Origin: Phenylobacterium sp.
GTDB lineage: Bacteria > Pseudomonadota > Alphaproteobacteria > Caulobacterales > Caulobacteraceae
Length of the DNA: 42,886 nt
Direction: 5' to 3'
Assembly: GCF_028290885.1 (NCBI RefSeq)
Contig: NZ_JAQGIZ010000010.1
Coordinates: 1 to 42,886 of the forward strand
The notes beneath the pieces were generated by a model, which did not search any database, had not been told where the DNA came from, and saw nothing but the letters and a program-made list of their open reading frames with translations. The number at the start of each line of letters is the position of its first letter. Within the stretch, counting starts at the first letter, position 1. A program made the position numbers and the translations under genes. Positions 1-6,874 of the stretch are shown piece by piece.

Positions 1-135
1 GTGCTGGGCCTGCTGCGCGGGGAGCTTGGGCGCACGGCGCAGAGGTGCGTGGAGAAGACCCTGGCCTGCGACTGCGTCGAGGAGACGCCGGAGGCGCTGC
101 GGCTGCGGGTCCGGGCGTCGAGGGCGCTGCACTGA
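1..135 (+). CDS. possible 3' end of an unidentified gene (partial)
   Basis: Frame 1 is open from the window edge to a TGA at 133-135 and would encode 44 residues ending in RASRALH. I do not recognise the product, and in DNA this GC-rich a short open stretch can occur by chance. The stop codon lies inside the palindrome at 132-145, which would put that operator directly after this gene and before the BON gene. Sequence to the left of the window is needed to decide. Confidence 0.25.
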   Translation: MLGLLRGELGRTAQRCVEKTLACDCVEETPEALRLRVRASRALH

Positions 136-145
136 CGCAGGTCAG
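132..145. promoter_or_regulatory. CTGAC-N4-GTCAG palindrome, site 1 of the stress regulon
   Basis: CTGAC GCAG GTCAG is a perfect 14-bp inverted repeat; the symmetry extends one more base on each side (A/T). Its centre lies about 56 bp upstream of the BON ATG at 195, which fits an FNR/CRP-family activator at about -41.5 with a short leader. The five-base arms and four-base spacer match the geometry of FNR/FixK/DNR boxes (TTGAT-N4-ATCAA), with C replacing the outer and inner T. Assignment to that family is inference. Confidence 0.6.
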
Positions 146-194
146 TGCGGCGGCTCGAGTTTGGCGCCCCCTCTCGCGCCGAGCGGAGGACGCC

Positions 195-860
195 ATGCGG
201 GCCGACAGCGACATCCAGCACGATGCCGAGCTTGAGATCCGCTACGACCCGGCTATTGAATCCCGGGACATCGGGGTCAGCGTCCGCAACCGGATCGTCA
301 CCCTGACCGGCTTCGTGCGCAGCTTCACCGAACGCCACCAGGCCGAGCAGGACGTCAAGCGGGTGGCCGGCGTGGCGGCCATCGCCAACGAACTGCAGGT
401 CAGGCTCCCCTCCGCCGACCGGCGGCCCGATTCCGAGCTGGCCCAGGAAGCGGTGCTGGCGCTGGTCAGCCAGGTTCCGTTCCTGAGCGGCGTCACGCCG
501 ATCGTCCACGACGGCGAGGTGACCCTCGAAGGCGAGGTCGAGTGGCGCTTTCAGAAAGACCGGGCCGAGGAGGTCGTGCGCCGTCTGCGCGGGGTCAGGT
601 CGGTCACCAACCTGATCCGGGTGAAGCCCCGGCTGCCGCCCGAAGGCATCAAGGCGCAGATCGAACGCGCCCTGGTGCGCGATGCCGAGATCGACGCCGC
701 CTCGATCGTGGTCGAGACCGAGGGCGGCAAGGTCATCCTGAAGGGCATCGTCCGGACGCTCTCCGAAAAAGAGGAGGCCGAGCGCGCGGCCTGGCAGGCG
801 CCGGGCGTCACGGCGGTCGATAACCGCCTGCTGGTCGGCGATCCTGCCCTGCTGCCGTAA
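195..860 (+). CDS. triple BON-domain protein
   Basis: The 221-residue protein consists of three consecutive BON domains (about residues 8-75, 80-148 and 150-218). Each shows the family pattern of a V-T-L-x-G core strand and a G-V-x-x-V-x-N-x-L turn. BON domains occur in periplasmic and envelope-stress proteins such as OsmY and are thought to bind phospholipids or other envelope surfaces. No signal peptide is visible, so cytoplasmic action or non-classical export cannot be separated. The reading frame stays open upstream to 45, but the ATG at 195 was chosen because the paralogue at 4249-4914 starts at the equivalent MRSDSDI and because the palindrome at 132-145 would then be correctly placed. 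It lies 11 bp before the antiporter gene and is probably cotranscribed with it. Confidence 0.85.
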   Translation: MRADSDIQHDAELEIRYDPAIESRDIGVSVRNRIVTLTGFVRSFTERHQAEQDVKRVAGVAAIANELQVRLPSADRRPDSELAQEAVLALVSQVPFLSGVTPIVHDGEVTLEGEVEWRFQKDRAEEVVRRLRGVRSVTNLIRVKPRLPPEGIKAQIERALVRDAEIDAASIVVETEGGKVILKGIVRTLSEKEEAERAAWQAPGVTAVDNRLLVGDPALLP

Positions 861-871
861 GCGGGGTCATC

Positions 872-2572
872 TTGGGCGAGCCGCTGCTGGTCAAGGCCCT
901 GATCCTGATGGCCGCCTCCGCGTTGGCGGTGGCGCTGCTGCGGCGGATGGGCCTGCCGGCGATCCTCGGATACTTCGCCGCCGGCCTGGCGATCGGGCCG
1001 CACGGCCTCGACCTGGTGGCGCCCGACCAGGCGACCCGGTTCCTGGCCGAACTGGGGCTGATCTTCCTGATGTTCACCGGAGGCCTGGAGTTCTCGCTTC
1101 CGGCCATGCTCGCGGGTCGGGGCGACGTCTTCGGCGCCGGCGCCCTGCAGGTCGGCCTGACGACCGCCGCGGCCGGCGCGATCGCCGCCCTGTTCGGCGC
1201 CGGGCCGACGGCCGCCGTCCTGACCGGCGGCGCCGTGGCGATGTCCTCGACGGCCGTCGTGGTCAAGCAGCTGTCCGACCAGGGCGAGCTCGGGTCCCCG
1301 GCGGGGCGGCTGACGGTGGGCATGCTGCTCTTCCAGGATTTGGCCAGCCTGCCGTTCCTGGTAATGGTCGGCGCCTACGCCGGCGGCCCGGACGCCGACC
1401 CGCTGGCGGTGGCGCGCCAGGTGGCGCTGGGCGGGGTTGCGCTGGTCGCCGCCGCGGTGATCGGACGGCCGCTGTTCCGCGGTGCGCTCGCCTGGGTGGC
1501 AGAGAGCCGGTCGGCGGAGCTGCTGCTGCTGGCGGTCCTGCTGCTGGCGCTCGGCGCAGCCTGGGCGGCCGGCCTCGCCGGTCTTGCCGCGCCGCTTGGC
1601 GCCTTCATGGCCGGGATGCTGGTCGGCGAGAGCGACCTTCGCCATCACGCCGAGGATGAGATCCGGCCGTTCCGTGACGTGCTCATGGGATTGTTCTTCG
1701 TCACCATCGGCATGGGGCTCGACCTGGGCGTCGCCGCGTCGCAGCCGCTCGCGGTCCTGGCGTGGCTGGCGGCCTTCCTGTTCGTGAAGCCCGCCATCGT
1801 CCTCCTGGTGGCCAGGGTGCGGCGCTGGCCCGGTGAAGAGGGGCTGCGCGTGGCGCTGGCGTTCGCCAACGGCGGGGAGTTCGGCCTGCTGCTGATGACC
1901 CAGGCGCTCGCCGCGGGCCTGCTGCGGGCGACCCTCGCCGGCCCGGTGCTGCTGGCGCTGGTGGCGAGCATGGGGCTCGCGCCGGTGGTGATGCCGCTCT
2001 GGCCGTTCATCGCGCGCAGGGTCCGCGGGCTCGCGCCGTCGCGGGCGCCGATCGCGGTCGCCGAGTCGGCGCACGACCTGGCTGACCATGTGATCCTCTG
2101 CGGCTGCGGCCGGATTGGACGGCCGGTGGCGGCGGCGCTGGAGGCCTCGGGGCTCGCCTATGTGGCCCTGGAAAAGGACTTCGTGCGCTATCGGCAGGCC
2201 CGGGGCCAGGGGCTCAAGGTGCTGTTCGCGGACGCCAGCCGGCTCGGCGTCCTCACCGCCGCCGGGCTCGCCCGCAGCCGACTGCTGGTGCTGACCTTCG
2301 ACACCGCCCGGGAGACCAGCCGGATCCTGGACTGGGCGAAAGCCGAAGCGCCGCGCGCCCATCGCCTGGCCAGCGCCTCCGATGAAGCCTCCGCGGCCGA
2401 GCTGGTCGCACAGGGCGCGGAGGTGGTGTTTCCGGAGAACCTGGCGGCAGGCCTGGGGCTGGCCGACCAGGCGCTGCTGCTGTGCGGTCTCGACCGGCGC
2501 GCGGCGGCTCGCCTGGTGACGAAGCTGCGCGCCCAGCTGAATCCGGAACTCGCCAGGTCGGGCGGCCTCTGA
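872..2572 (+). CDS. CPA2-family monovalent cation:proton antiporter with RCK domain (KefB-like)
   Basis: This 566-residue membrane protein resembles glutathione-gated or stress-gated K+/H+ antiporters of the KefB/KefC group. About 12 hydrophobic segments fill residues 5-385. CPA2 hallmarks include GLIFLMFTGGLEFSL near residue 70, the GGAVAMSSTAVVVK segment near 120 and FANGGEFGLLL near 332. A cytoplasmic TrkA-N/RCK domain starts near residue 405 with the nucleotide-binding loop GCGRIG. The start is TTG at 872; an in-frame ATG at 908 would clip the first helix, so TTG is preferred. It follows the BON gene by 11 bp. The likely role is K+ efflux with cytoplasmic acidification during oxidative or electrophile stress, consistent with the peroxiredoxin downstream. 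The exact ion specificity cannot be read from sequence. Confidence 0.88.
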   Translation: MGEPLLVKALILMAASALAVALLRRMGLPAILGYFAAGLAIGPHGLDLVAPDQATRFLAELGLIFLMFTGGLEFSLPAMLAGRGDVFGAGALQVGLTTAAAGAIAALFGAGPTAAVLTGGAVAMSSTAVVVKQLSDQGELGSPAGRLTVGMLLFQDLASLPFLVMVGAYAGGPDADPLAVARQVALGGVALVAAAVIGRPLFRGALAWVAESRSAELLLLAVLLLALGAAWAAGLAGLAAPLGAFMAGMLVGESDLRHHAEDEIRPFRDVLMGLFFVTIGMGLDLGVAASQPLAVLAWLAAFLFVKPAIVLLVARVRRWPGEEGLRVALAFANGGEFGLLLMTQALAAGLLRATLAGPVLLALVASMGLAPVVMPLWPFIARRVRGLAPSRAPIAVAESAHDLADHVILCGCGRIGRPVAAALEASGLAYVALEKDFVRYRQARGQGLKVLFADASRLGVLTAAGLARSRLLVLTFDTARETSRILDWAKAEAPRAHRLASASDEASAAELVAQGAEVVFPENLAAGLGLADQALLLCGLDRRAAARLVTKLRAQLNPELARSGGL

Positions 2573-2625
2573 GCGGCGTCACGCGTGCTGGCGCCGCGCG
2601 CTTCCTCGCGGTCCAATCCGGCGGG

Positions 2626-2639
2626 CTGACGCGCGTCAG
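2626..2639. promoter_or_regulatory. CTGAC-N4-GTCAG palindrome, site 2, with -10-like hexamer
   Basis: CTGAC GCGC GTCAG is a perfect 14-bp palindrome. Its centre is about 64 bp upstream of the peroxiredoxin ATG at 2696. A -10-like hexamer, TAACTT, lies at 2662-2667, about 30 bp after the centre. This is the layout of a class II promoter activated by an FNR/CRP-type dimer bound near -41.5. It is the best-organised promoter of the four sites. Confidence 0.65.
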
Positions 2640-2695
2640 TTCGGGACCGCAATCTGCCCGCTAACTTGCCCCGGACATCCGACCGGAGGCCCACC

Positions 2696-3208
2696 ATGGG
2701 TCAGATTCTTTCGCCCGGCCTTACCGCCCCCGACTTCACGCTGAAGGTCACGCCCGACCAGTCCCTGTCGCTCAGCGAACTGCGCGGGCGCCGCGTGGTT
2801 ATCGCCTTCTATCCGGCCGACTGGAGCCCTGTCTGCGGCGACCAGATGACCCTCTACAACGAGGTCCTGTCGGAGATCCGCGACCGCGGGGCCGAGCTGT
2901 TGGGCGCCTCGGTCGATGGCGCGTGGTGCCACGACGCCTTCGCGAAGCACCGCAACCTGCACTTTCCGCTGCTCTCCGACTTTGAGCCCAAGGGCGCAGT
3001 GGCGCGCGCCTACGGCGCCTATCGAGAGGGCGAGGGCGTGGCGGAAAGAGCCCTCTTTGTCCTCGACGAGAAGGGCGTGATCGCCTGGAGCTACCTCTCC
3101 GCCATCGCCGTCAACCCGGGGGCGGACGGAATCCTCGAGGCCCTCGACCGCTTGTCTGATCAGGAGTCTTCCGATGGCCATGCTCAGGGCGCCGCTGACG
3201 CCGCGTGA
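2696..3208 (+). CDS. AhpC/TSA-family peroxiredoxin
   Basis: The 170-residue thioredoxin-fold peroxidase reduces H2O2 or organic peroxides in the cytoplasm. The peroxidatic motif is YPADWSPVC with Cys47; a second cysteine at residue 78 (SVDGAWC) could act as resolving residue, as in some AhpE/Bcp-like members. The ATG at 2696 has a good ribosome-binding site, GGAGG at 2685-2689, 6 nt upstream. The 3' end overlaps the DsbA-like gene by 35 bp in another frame, so translation of the two is probably coupled. The thiol protein may be its electron donor or partner. Expression is probably controlled by the palindrome at 2626-2639. Confidence 0.9.
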   Translation: MGQILSPGLTAPDFTLKVTPDQSLSLSELRGRRVVIAFYPADWSPVCGDQMTLYNEVLSEIRDRGAELLGASVDGAWCHDAFAKHRNLHFPLLSDFEPKGAVARAYGAYREGEGVAERALFVLDEKGVIAWSYLSAIAVNPGADGILEALDRLSDQESSDGHAQGAADAA

Positions 3209-3740
3209 TCACCGGCGCGGGGATCCCGACGCGCCGGTCGTGCTGGTGGAATACGGGGACTTCCAATGTCCCTACTGCGCGGCGGCCGAGCCGGTGGTCG
3301 AGAGCCTCCTGCAGGCCTACGGGCACGACACCCAGTTGGTGTTCCGCCACTTTCCACTGACGCAGGCCCACCCGCTCGCCGAGACCGCCGCCGAGGCGGC
3401 GGAATTCGCGGACGAGCACGGCGCCTTCTGGGCGATGCACGACGCGCTGTTCGCCAACCAGCCTCGGCTCAGCCTGCCGGTGATCTTCGCCATCGCCGGC
3501 GCAATGAACCTGCCTCAGCAGGAGCTTCGTGAGGCCCTCGAAGCCGGAACCTACGCCCGCCGGGTGCGCGAAGACTTCATCGGCGGCGTGAGGAGCGGGG
3601 TGAACGGCACGCCCTGCTTCTTCGTCAACGGCGTGCGCCACGACGGCGCCTACAGCTTCGAGGCGCTTTCCGCCGCCATTCTCGCGGCAGGTGCGGCTGC
3701 GGTCGAAGACCAACCCACCCGCCCGCTTCACGCCGGCTGA
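3174..3740 (+). CDS. DsbA/thioredoxin-like thiol oxidoreductase, no signal peptide
   Basis: The 188-residue protein has a DsbA-like fold: the CPYC active site at residues 32-35 (GDFQCPYC), a helical insertion, and the cis-proline loop NGTPCFF near Pro147. It resembles the thioredoxin_4 domain that occurs alone or fused to NhaA-type antiporters. The absence of a signal peptide places it in the cytoplasm, unlike classical DsbA. The ATG at 3174 lies inside the peroxiredoxin gene; a second ATG at 3180 is an alternative start. An unusual extra cysteine (148) follows the cis-proline. Coupling with the peroxiredoxin suggests a role in recycling or delivering reducing power, which is inference. Confidence 0.85.
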   Translation: MAMLRAPLTPRDHRRGDPDAPVVLVEYGDFQCPYCAAAEPVVESLLQAYGHDTQLVFRHFPLTQAHPLAETAAEAAEFADEHGAFWAMHDALFANQPRLSLPVIFAIAGAMNLPQQELREALEAGTYARRVREDFIGGVRSGVNGTPCFFVNGVRHDGAYSFEALSAAILAAGAAAVEDQPTRPLHAG

Positions 3741-3764
3741 ACCGGCCAACCCTGGGAGACCCCC

Positions 3765-4148
3765 ATGTCGAACCTGTTCAAGGCCAGCTTCTGCGCCGCG
3801 GTCCTCGCAACGAGCTTTTCGCTGCCCGCGGCCGCACAGGCGCCCCCGCCGGTCGCCCTGGTGGTGGTCAATGTCCAGGCGGTGGCCCTTGGCTACCGGG
3901 CGAGCCAACTGATCGGCCGCGCCGTCACCAACGACCGCGGCCAGGCGATCGGCAAGATCGACGACCTGATCATCGGGCGCGACAAGGTGCTGTTCGCCAT
4001 CATCGGCGTCGGCGGTTTCCTGGGCCTCGGCGAGCACCTGATCGCCGTCCCCTACAGCAGCCTGGCGGTTACCAGTCAGCACATCGTGCTGGCCGGCGCG
4101 ACAAAGGAAGCCGTCGGCAAGCTGCCGCAATTCCGCTACGCCAAATGA
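3765..4148 (+). CDS. exported PRC-barrel domain protein
   Basis: The 127-residue protein begins with a Sec-type signal peptide (hydrophobic core about 8-20, likely cleavage after AAAQA). A single PRC-barrel follows, with GRAVTNDRGQAIGKIDDL and a GFLGLGEHLIAVPYSSL strand-turn. Standalone exported PRC-barrel proteins are common in alphaproteobacterial stress clusters, but their ligand is unknown. It lies 24 bp after the DsbA-like gene, has a GGGAG Shine-Dalgarno, and is probably the last gene of the 195-4148 run, since strong hairpins follow. Confidence 0.85.
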   Translation: MSNLFKASFCAAVLATSFSLPAAAQAPPPVALVVVNVQAVALGYRASQLIGRAVTNDRGQAIGKIDDLIIGRDKVLFAIIGVGGFLGLGEHLIAVPYSSLAVTSQHIVLAGATKEAVGKLPQFRYAK

Positions 4149-4155
4149 TCGAAGA

Positions 4156-4185
4156 CCGGCCGTCCGCGCGGACGCGGGCGGCCGG
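4156..4185 (+). terminator. GC-rich hairpin after the PRC-barrel gene
   Basis: CCGGCCG (4156-4162) pairs with CGGCCGG (4179-4185), and the loop contains a further self-complementary TCCGCGCGGA. The short AAAAGGTTTT that follows gives a weak T run. It sits 8 bp after the stop codon of the rightward gene run and is a plausible intrinsic terminator. Confidence 0.5.
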
Positions 4186-4211
4186 AAAAGGTTTTCCGCA
4201 AGCAGTAAAGA

Positions 4212-4240
4212 CGGGCGTCCCAGCCTCGCCGGGGCGCCCG
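4212..4240 (-). terminator. intrinsic terminator of the leftward BON gene
   Basis: Read on the minus strand, CGGGCGCCCC (4240-4231) pairs with GGGACGCCCG (4221-4212) through 9 of 10 positions, and TCTTTACT follows. It begins 9 bp after the stop codon of the BON gene, the normal position for a Rho-independent terminator. Together with 4156-4185 it separates two convergent genes. Confidence 0.6.
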
Positions 4241-4248
4241 CCGAACGA

Positions 4249-4914
4249 TCAGGCCATCGTCAGCAGGCCGACGGTTAGCCGATTGTCGACCTTGGTGACC
4301 CCCGGCGCCCGCCAGGCGGCGCGTTCGGCCTCCTGGCGATCAGCCCAGGACCGCACCTTGCCGCGCAAGATGACTTCGCCGCCGTTGGCCTCGACGGTGA
4401 TCTCGTTGGCTTCCAGTTCGGCGTGGCGCTTGAGGGCTTCCTCGATCTTCCGCTTGACCTCCGAAGGGGCAACCCGCGGCTTCAGGTGGATGAGGTTGGT
4501 GACTCCCTTCACCCCCTTCAGGCGCCGCACGGCGCGTTCCGCTAGATCCCGCTGGAAGTTCCACTCGACCTCGCCTTCCAGAGTCACCCAAGCGTTGTTC
4601 ACCACCGGCGTGATGTGCTCGTAGGTGAAGGGGAGCTGGCTCTTGATGGCGCTCACCGCCTCGCGGGCGATCTCGGGATCGGGCCGTTCGTCGGAGCTCG
4701 GCAGGCGGACTTCGATGTCGTTGGCCAGCCCGACGACGCCGGAAACGCGCTTGGCGTCGCGCTCGGCCTCGAACTTTTCACTGTAGCTGCGCACGAAGCC
4801 GGTCAGCGTGACGACGCCGTCCTTCACGGCGACGGCAATGTCGTCCGGCCTGATGTCAGGATCCCAGCGGAGCTCCAGCTCCACATCGCGCTTGATATCG
4901 CTGTCGCTTCTCAT
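4249..4914 (-). CDS. triple BON-domain protein, paralogue of 195-860
   Basis: The 221-residue protein has the same three-BON layout as the gene at 195 and aligns along its full length (shared VTLTGFVRS, VTLEGEVEW, and EAERAAW followed by APGVT-VDNRL). The ATG at 4914 is preferred over one at 4935 because GAGGAGG lies 5 nt before it, inside the longer reading frame. It is transcribed away from the palindrome at 5017-5030 and ends at its own terminator. Two intact copies and one remnant within 5 kb indicate local duplication. The function is presumed envelope or general stress; the ligand is unknown. Confidence 0.87.
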   Translation of the reverse strand: MRSDSDIKRDVELELRWDPDIRPDDIAVAVKDGVVTLTGFVRSYSEKFEAERDAKRVSGVVGLANDIEVRLPSSDERPDPEIAREAVSAIKSQLPFTYEHITPVVNNAWVTLEGEVEWNFQRDLAERAVRRLKGVKGVTNLIHLKPRVAPSEVKRKIEEALKRHAELEANEITVEANGGEVILRGKVRSWADRQEAERAAWRAPGVTKVDNRLTVGLLTMA

Positions 4915-5016
4915 CACGTCCTCCTCGACGCTCATCTGGTGAGAGATTACCCATTGAAAACCGGAGCGTTTTCTTCGGGACGAAGGGGACCCTAGGACAG
5001 CCGCCTTCCTCTCGCA

Positions 5017-5030
5017 CTGACGGGCGTCAG
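5017..5030. promoter_or_regulatory. CTGAC-N4-GTCAG palindrome, site 3
   Basis: CTGAC GGGC GTCAG is a perfect palindrome whose centre lies about 110 bp upstream of the leftward BON start at 4914. That would leave a leader of roughly 65-70 nt if it acts from -41.5. On the minus strand a weak -10-like TAGGGT lies at about 4989-4994. Confidence 0.55.
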
Positions 5031-5073
5031 CAGCTTCGGCCTGGCCAACAAGCGGGCGTCAGCTGGCCGAAAG

Positions 5074-5087
5074 CCGACCCCCGTCAG
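5074..5087. promoter_or_regulatory. degenerate CTGAC-N4-GTCAG-like site
   Basis: CCGAC CCCC GTCAG differs from the palindrome consensus at one arm base. It lies directly before the frameshifted BON remnant at 5102-5220, as the intact sites lie before intact BON genes, so it may be the decayed operator of that lost gene. Confidence 0.35.
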
Positions 5088-5101
5088 GGCCAGGCGGCGT
5101 G

Positions 5102-5220
5102 GCGCGCCCAGACTCCGAGCGCGAGGAGGCCGAACGGGCGGGTTGGCGGGCGCCGGCGTGATCAGCGTCGACAATCGGAGCACCATCAAGGTCGACGATC
5201 TGGTGAGCCTCTTGGCCTGA
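5102..5220 (+). pseudogene. C-terminal remnant of a third BON-domain gene, frameshifted
   Basis: The plus strand encodes EREEAERAGWRAP at 5117-5155 and then, after loss of one base, GVISVDNRSTIK, ending at a TGA at 5218-5220. This matches the last about 37 residues of both intact BON proteins (EAERAAW, then APGVTAVDNRL). At the break the intact genes read GCGCCGGGCGT where this copy has GCGCCGGCGT, a one-base loss in a G run. No N-terminal two thirds is present upstream, so it is a true remnant and not only a sequencing indel. Confidence 0.7.
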
Positions 5221-5252
5221 GGCGGCGCGGCCCCGCCAGGCCCGGCGCCGCC
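5221..5252. terminator. GC hairpin between the BON remnant and the lipoprotein gene
   Basis: GGCGGCGC (5221-5228) pairs perfectly with GCGCCGCC (5245-5252) around a 16-nt loop. It follows the remnant's stop directly and lies just past the stop of the leftward lipoprotein gene. No T tract is present on either strand, so terminator function is uncertain. Confidence 0.35.
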
Positions 5253-5261
5253 AGCCTGGAG

Positions 5262-5738
5262 TTACTGCGGGGGGAAGTCGGCGCGGATGACGGTCCCATC
5301 GGGGAGCTGACACTGTCCCTCGCCGCCGCCGGCCATGCCGGACGACGGACGGATCAGGGTGAAGTGACAGCGCAGGTGGCCGCCTGGTCCTTCGAGGTTG
5401 GCCACCACCTTGCCGGTGTATTCCGTGACGAACGCCGGCTCCGGGTCCCAGAAACCCCACCCGCGCCAACGCCCCCGCCCATGCCAACCGACCCACAGCG
5501 GATCGAGCGTGTCGATCGTGGTGTCCTTCGTGACCTGGAAGAACGGGCCTTGATAGGTCTGACCAGTGTTCAGCGTAGCGGTCATGGTTCCGCGACTGGG
5601 GCCCGATTCCTTCCAGGTGAAGGTCGCGCTGACAGCGCCGCTCCTGGATTCGCCGGTTCCCACGCCGGTTGTGGTGCATCCCGCGACCAAGGCCATCGCG
5701 AGCGGTATCGCGGCGAACTTCATTTCCATCCGAGTCAT
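5262..5738 (-). CDS. small lipoprotein of unknown function
   Basis: The 158-residue protein has a lipoprotein signal peptide: Arg/Lys near the start, the hydrophobic stretch FAAIPLAMALVAGC, and lipobox LVAGC with acylation at that Cys. The mature part is Trp- and Gly-rich in its centre (WVGWHGRGRWRGWGFW) and ends GQCQLPDGTVIRADFPPQ, with two further cysteines that could form a disulphide. I do not recognise the family. The ATG at 5738 is preferred over 5777 because AGGAG lies 7 nt upstream and the signal peptide then has normal length. The palindrome at 5801-5814 sits about 63 bp upstream of the start, linking the gene to the stress cluster. Confidence 0.7.
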   Translation of the reverse strand: MTRMEMKFAAIPLAMALVAGCTTTGVGTGESRSGAVSATFTWKESGPSRGTMTATLNTGQTYQGPFFQVTKDTTIDTLDPLWVGWHGRGRWRGWGFWDPEPAFVTEYTGKVVANLEGPGGHLRCHFTLIRPSSGMAGGGEGQCQLPDGTVIRADFPPQ

Positions 5739-5800
5739 GACGAGCTCCTGTGCGTGTCGACCAAGGCCGCCCAGCACGCCATCATCGGTGGAGCTCGACC

Positions 5801-5814
5801 CTGACGCGCGTCAG
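5801..5814. promoter_or_regulatory. CTGAC-N4-GTCAG palindrome, site 4
   Basis: CTGAC GCGC GTCAG is identical over all 14 bases to site 2. It lies about 70 bp (centre) upstream of the lipoprotein ATG at 5738, and no other gene starts nearby on either strand. Confidence 0.6.
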
Positions 5815-5942
5815 TTTGGCCTTTGGCGAGGGTCAAAGCCGCCAGCTGAGCGACGGCGCCCTCCGCCAGGATTTCGTCGCTGCTATCATTATGGGCGCCC
5901 GGCGTCGGGCTGCCGCTCAGGCGTGCCCGGACATGGTCAGGC

Positions 5943-6854
5943 CTAAAGTTTTAGCAGCCGCGCGATGCGGGGTTCGTCGGCGAAGCTCGTGACGGCGCCC
6001 ATGGCCGTGCAGGCGAGCGCGCCAGCGCCCAGGCCCCAGGCCATCGCCCGGTCGAAGTCGCCGGACCTCGCCAGGCTCGCCGCGAAGGCGCCGATGAAGG
6101 CGTCGCCGGCGCCCGTAGTGTCCACCGCTTCGATCCGGTGCGCGGGGCGCGCGAGAGGCGCCTGATCCCTGCGCAGCAGGACCGCGCCTTCCTTGCCTAG
6201 GGTGACGACCACCGCCACGCCAACCTCGGCCAGCAGGGTCGCGCCAGCGGCGACCGGATCGGCCTGCCCGGTGAGCGCCAGCGCCTCGATCTCGTTCACG
6301 AACAGGATGTCGGTGAGGGCGAGCATGTCGCCGTCCATGGCGTCCGGCGCGGGGGCGGCGTTCAGGGCCGTGAGGACCCCGGCCTCGCGGGCGATCTCGA
6401 AGGCGCGCTTCGTGGCGGCGACCGGGGTCTCCAGCTGGCCGAGCACGAGCTTGGCCGAGGCGATCAGCGGAGCGGCCGCCGCGACGTGGGAGGGGCTGAG
6501 CTGGGCGTTGGCGCCGGGATCGACGACGATGCTGTTCTCCGCCCTCGCGTCCACCAGGATCACGGCCATGCCGGTGCCGTGGTCGGCCAGGCGCGGCGCG
6601 GCCGTAGCGTCGATCCCGGCCCGCGCCCAGACCGCCAAGGCGTCGTCGCCGGCGGGGTCGATTCCGATCGCCGCCACCATCGCCACCCGCGCCCCGCAAC
6701 GGGCGGCCTGGACGGCCTGATTGGATCCCTTGCCCCCCGGCGACTCGCGCCGGTCAAGGCTGAGGCAGGTCTCGCCCGGCGCGGGCAGATGCGCCACGAC
6801 GAGGACGACGTCTTGGTTGTAGCTTCCGACGACAACGATTTCCGGTGCGGGCAT
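5943..6854 (-). CDS. ribokinase-like PfkB-family sugar kinase
   Basis: The 303-residue cytoplasmic kinase has both PfkB signatures: GGKGSNQA near residue 40 (substrate site) and DTTGAGDAF at 245-253, where Asp251 is the catalytic base. Length and motif spacing match ribokinases that phosphorylate ribose at O5, but related substrates are possible. The reading frame extends upstream to 7100, but the ATG at 6854 has GGGAGG 6 nt before it and starts the conserved EIVVVGS strand. It lies 20 bp after the formamidase gene on the same strand. A ribokinase in an amide-degrading cluster could handle sugar released from an N-ribosyl compound; this is inference. Confidence 0.87.
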   Translation of the reverse strand: MPAPEIVVVGSYNQDVVLVVAHLPAPGETCLSLDRRESPGGKGSNQAVQAARCGARVAMVAAIGIDPAGDDALAVWARAGIDATAAPRLADHGTGMAVILVDARAENSIVVDPGANAQLSPSHVAAAAPLIASAKLVLGQLETPVAATKRAFEIAREAGVLTALNAAPAPDAMDGDMLALTDILFVNEIEALALTGQADPVAAGATLLAEVGVAVVVTLGKEGAVLLRRDQAPLARPAHRIEAVDTTGAGDAFIGAFAASLARSGDFDRAMAWGLGAGALACTAMGAVTSFADEPRIARLLKL

Positions 6855-6874
6855 GCGGCGCCTCCCGCGTCGCT

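Noticed and set aside
551-2362. Long minus-strand open frame (about 600 codons) opposite the antiporter gene
   Set aside because: It is antisense to a complete, motif-rich antiporter and its composition is low-complexity Arg/Gly/Gln-rich, as expected for the complement of GC-rich coding DNA.
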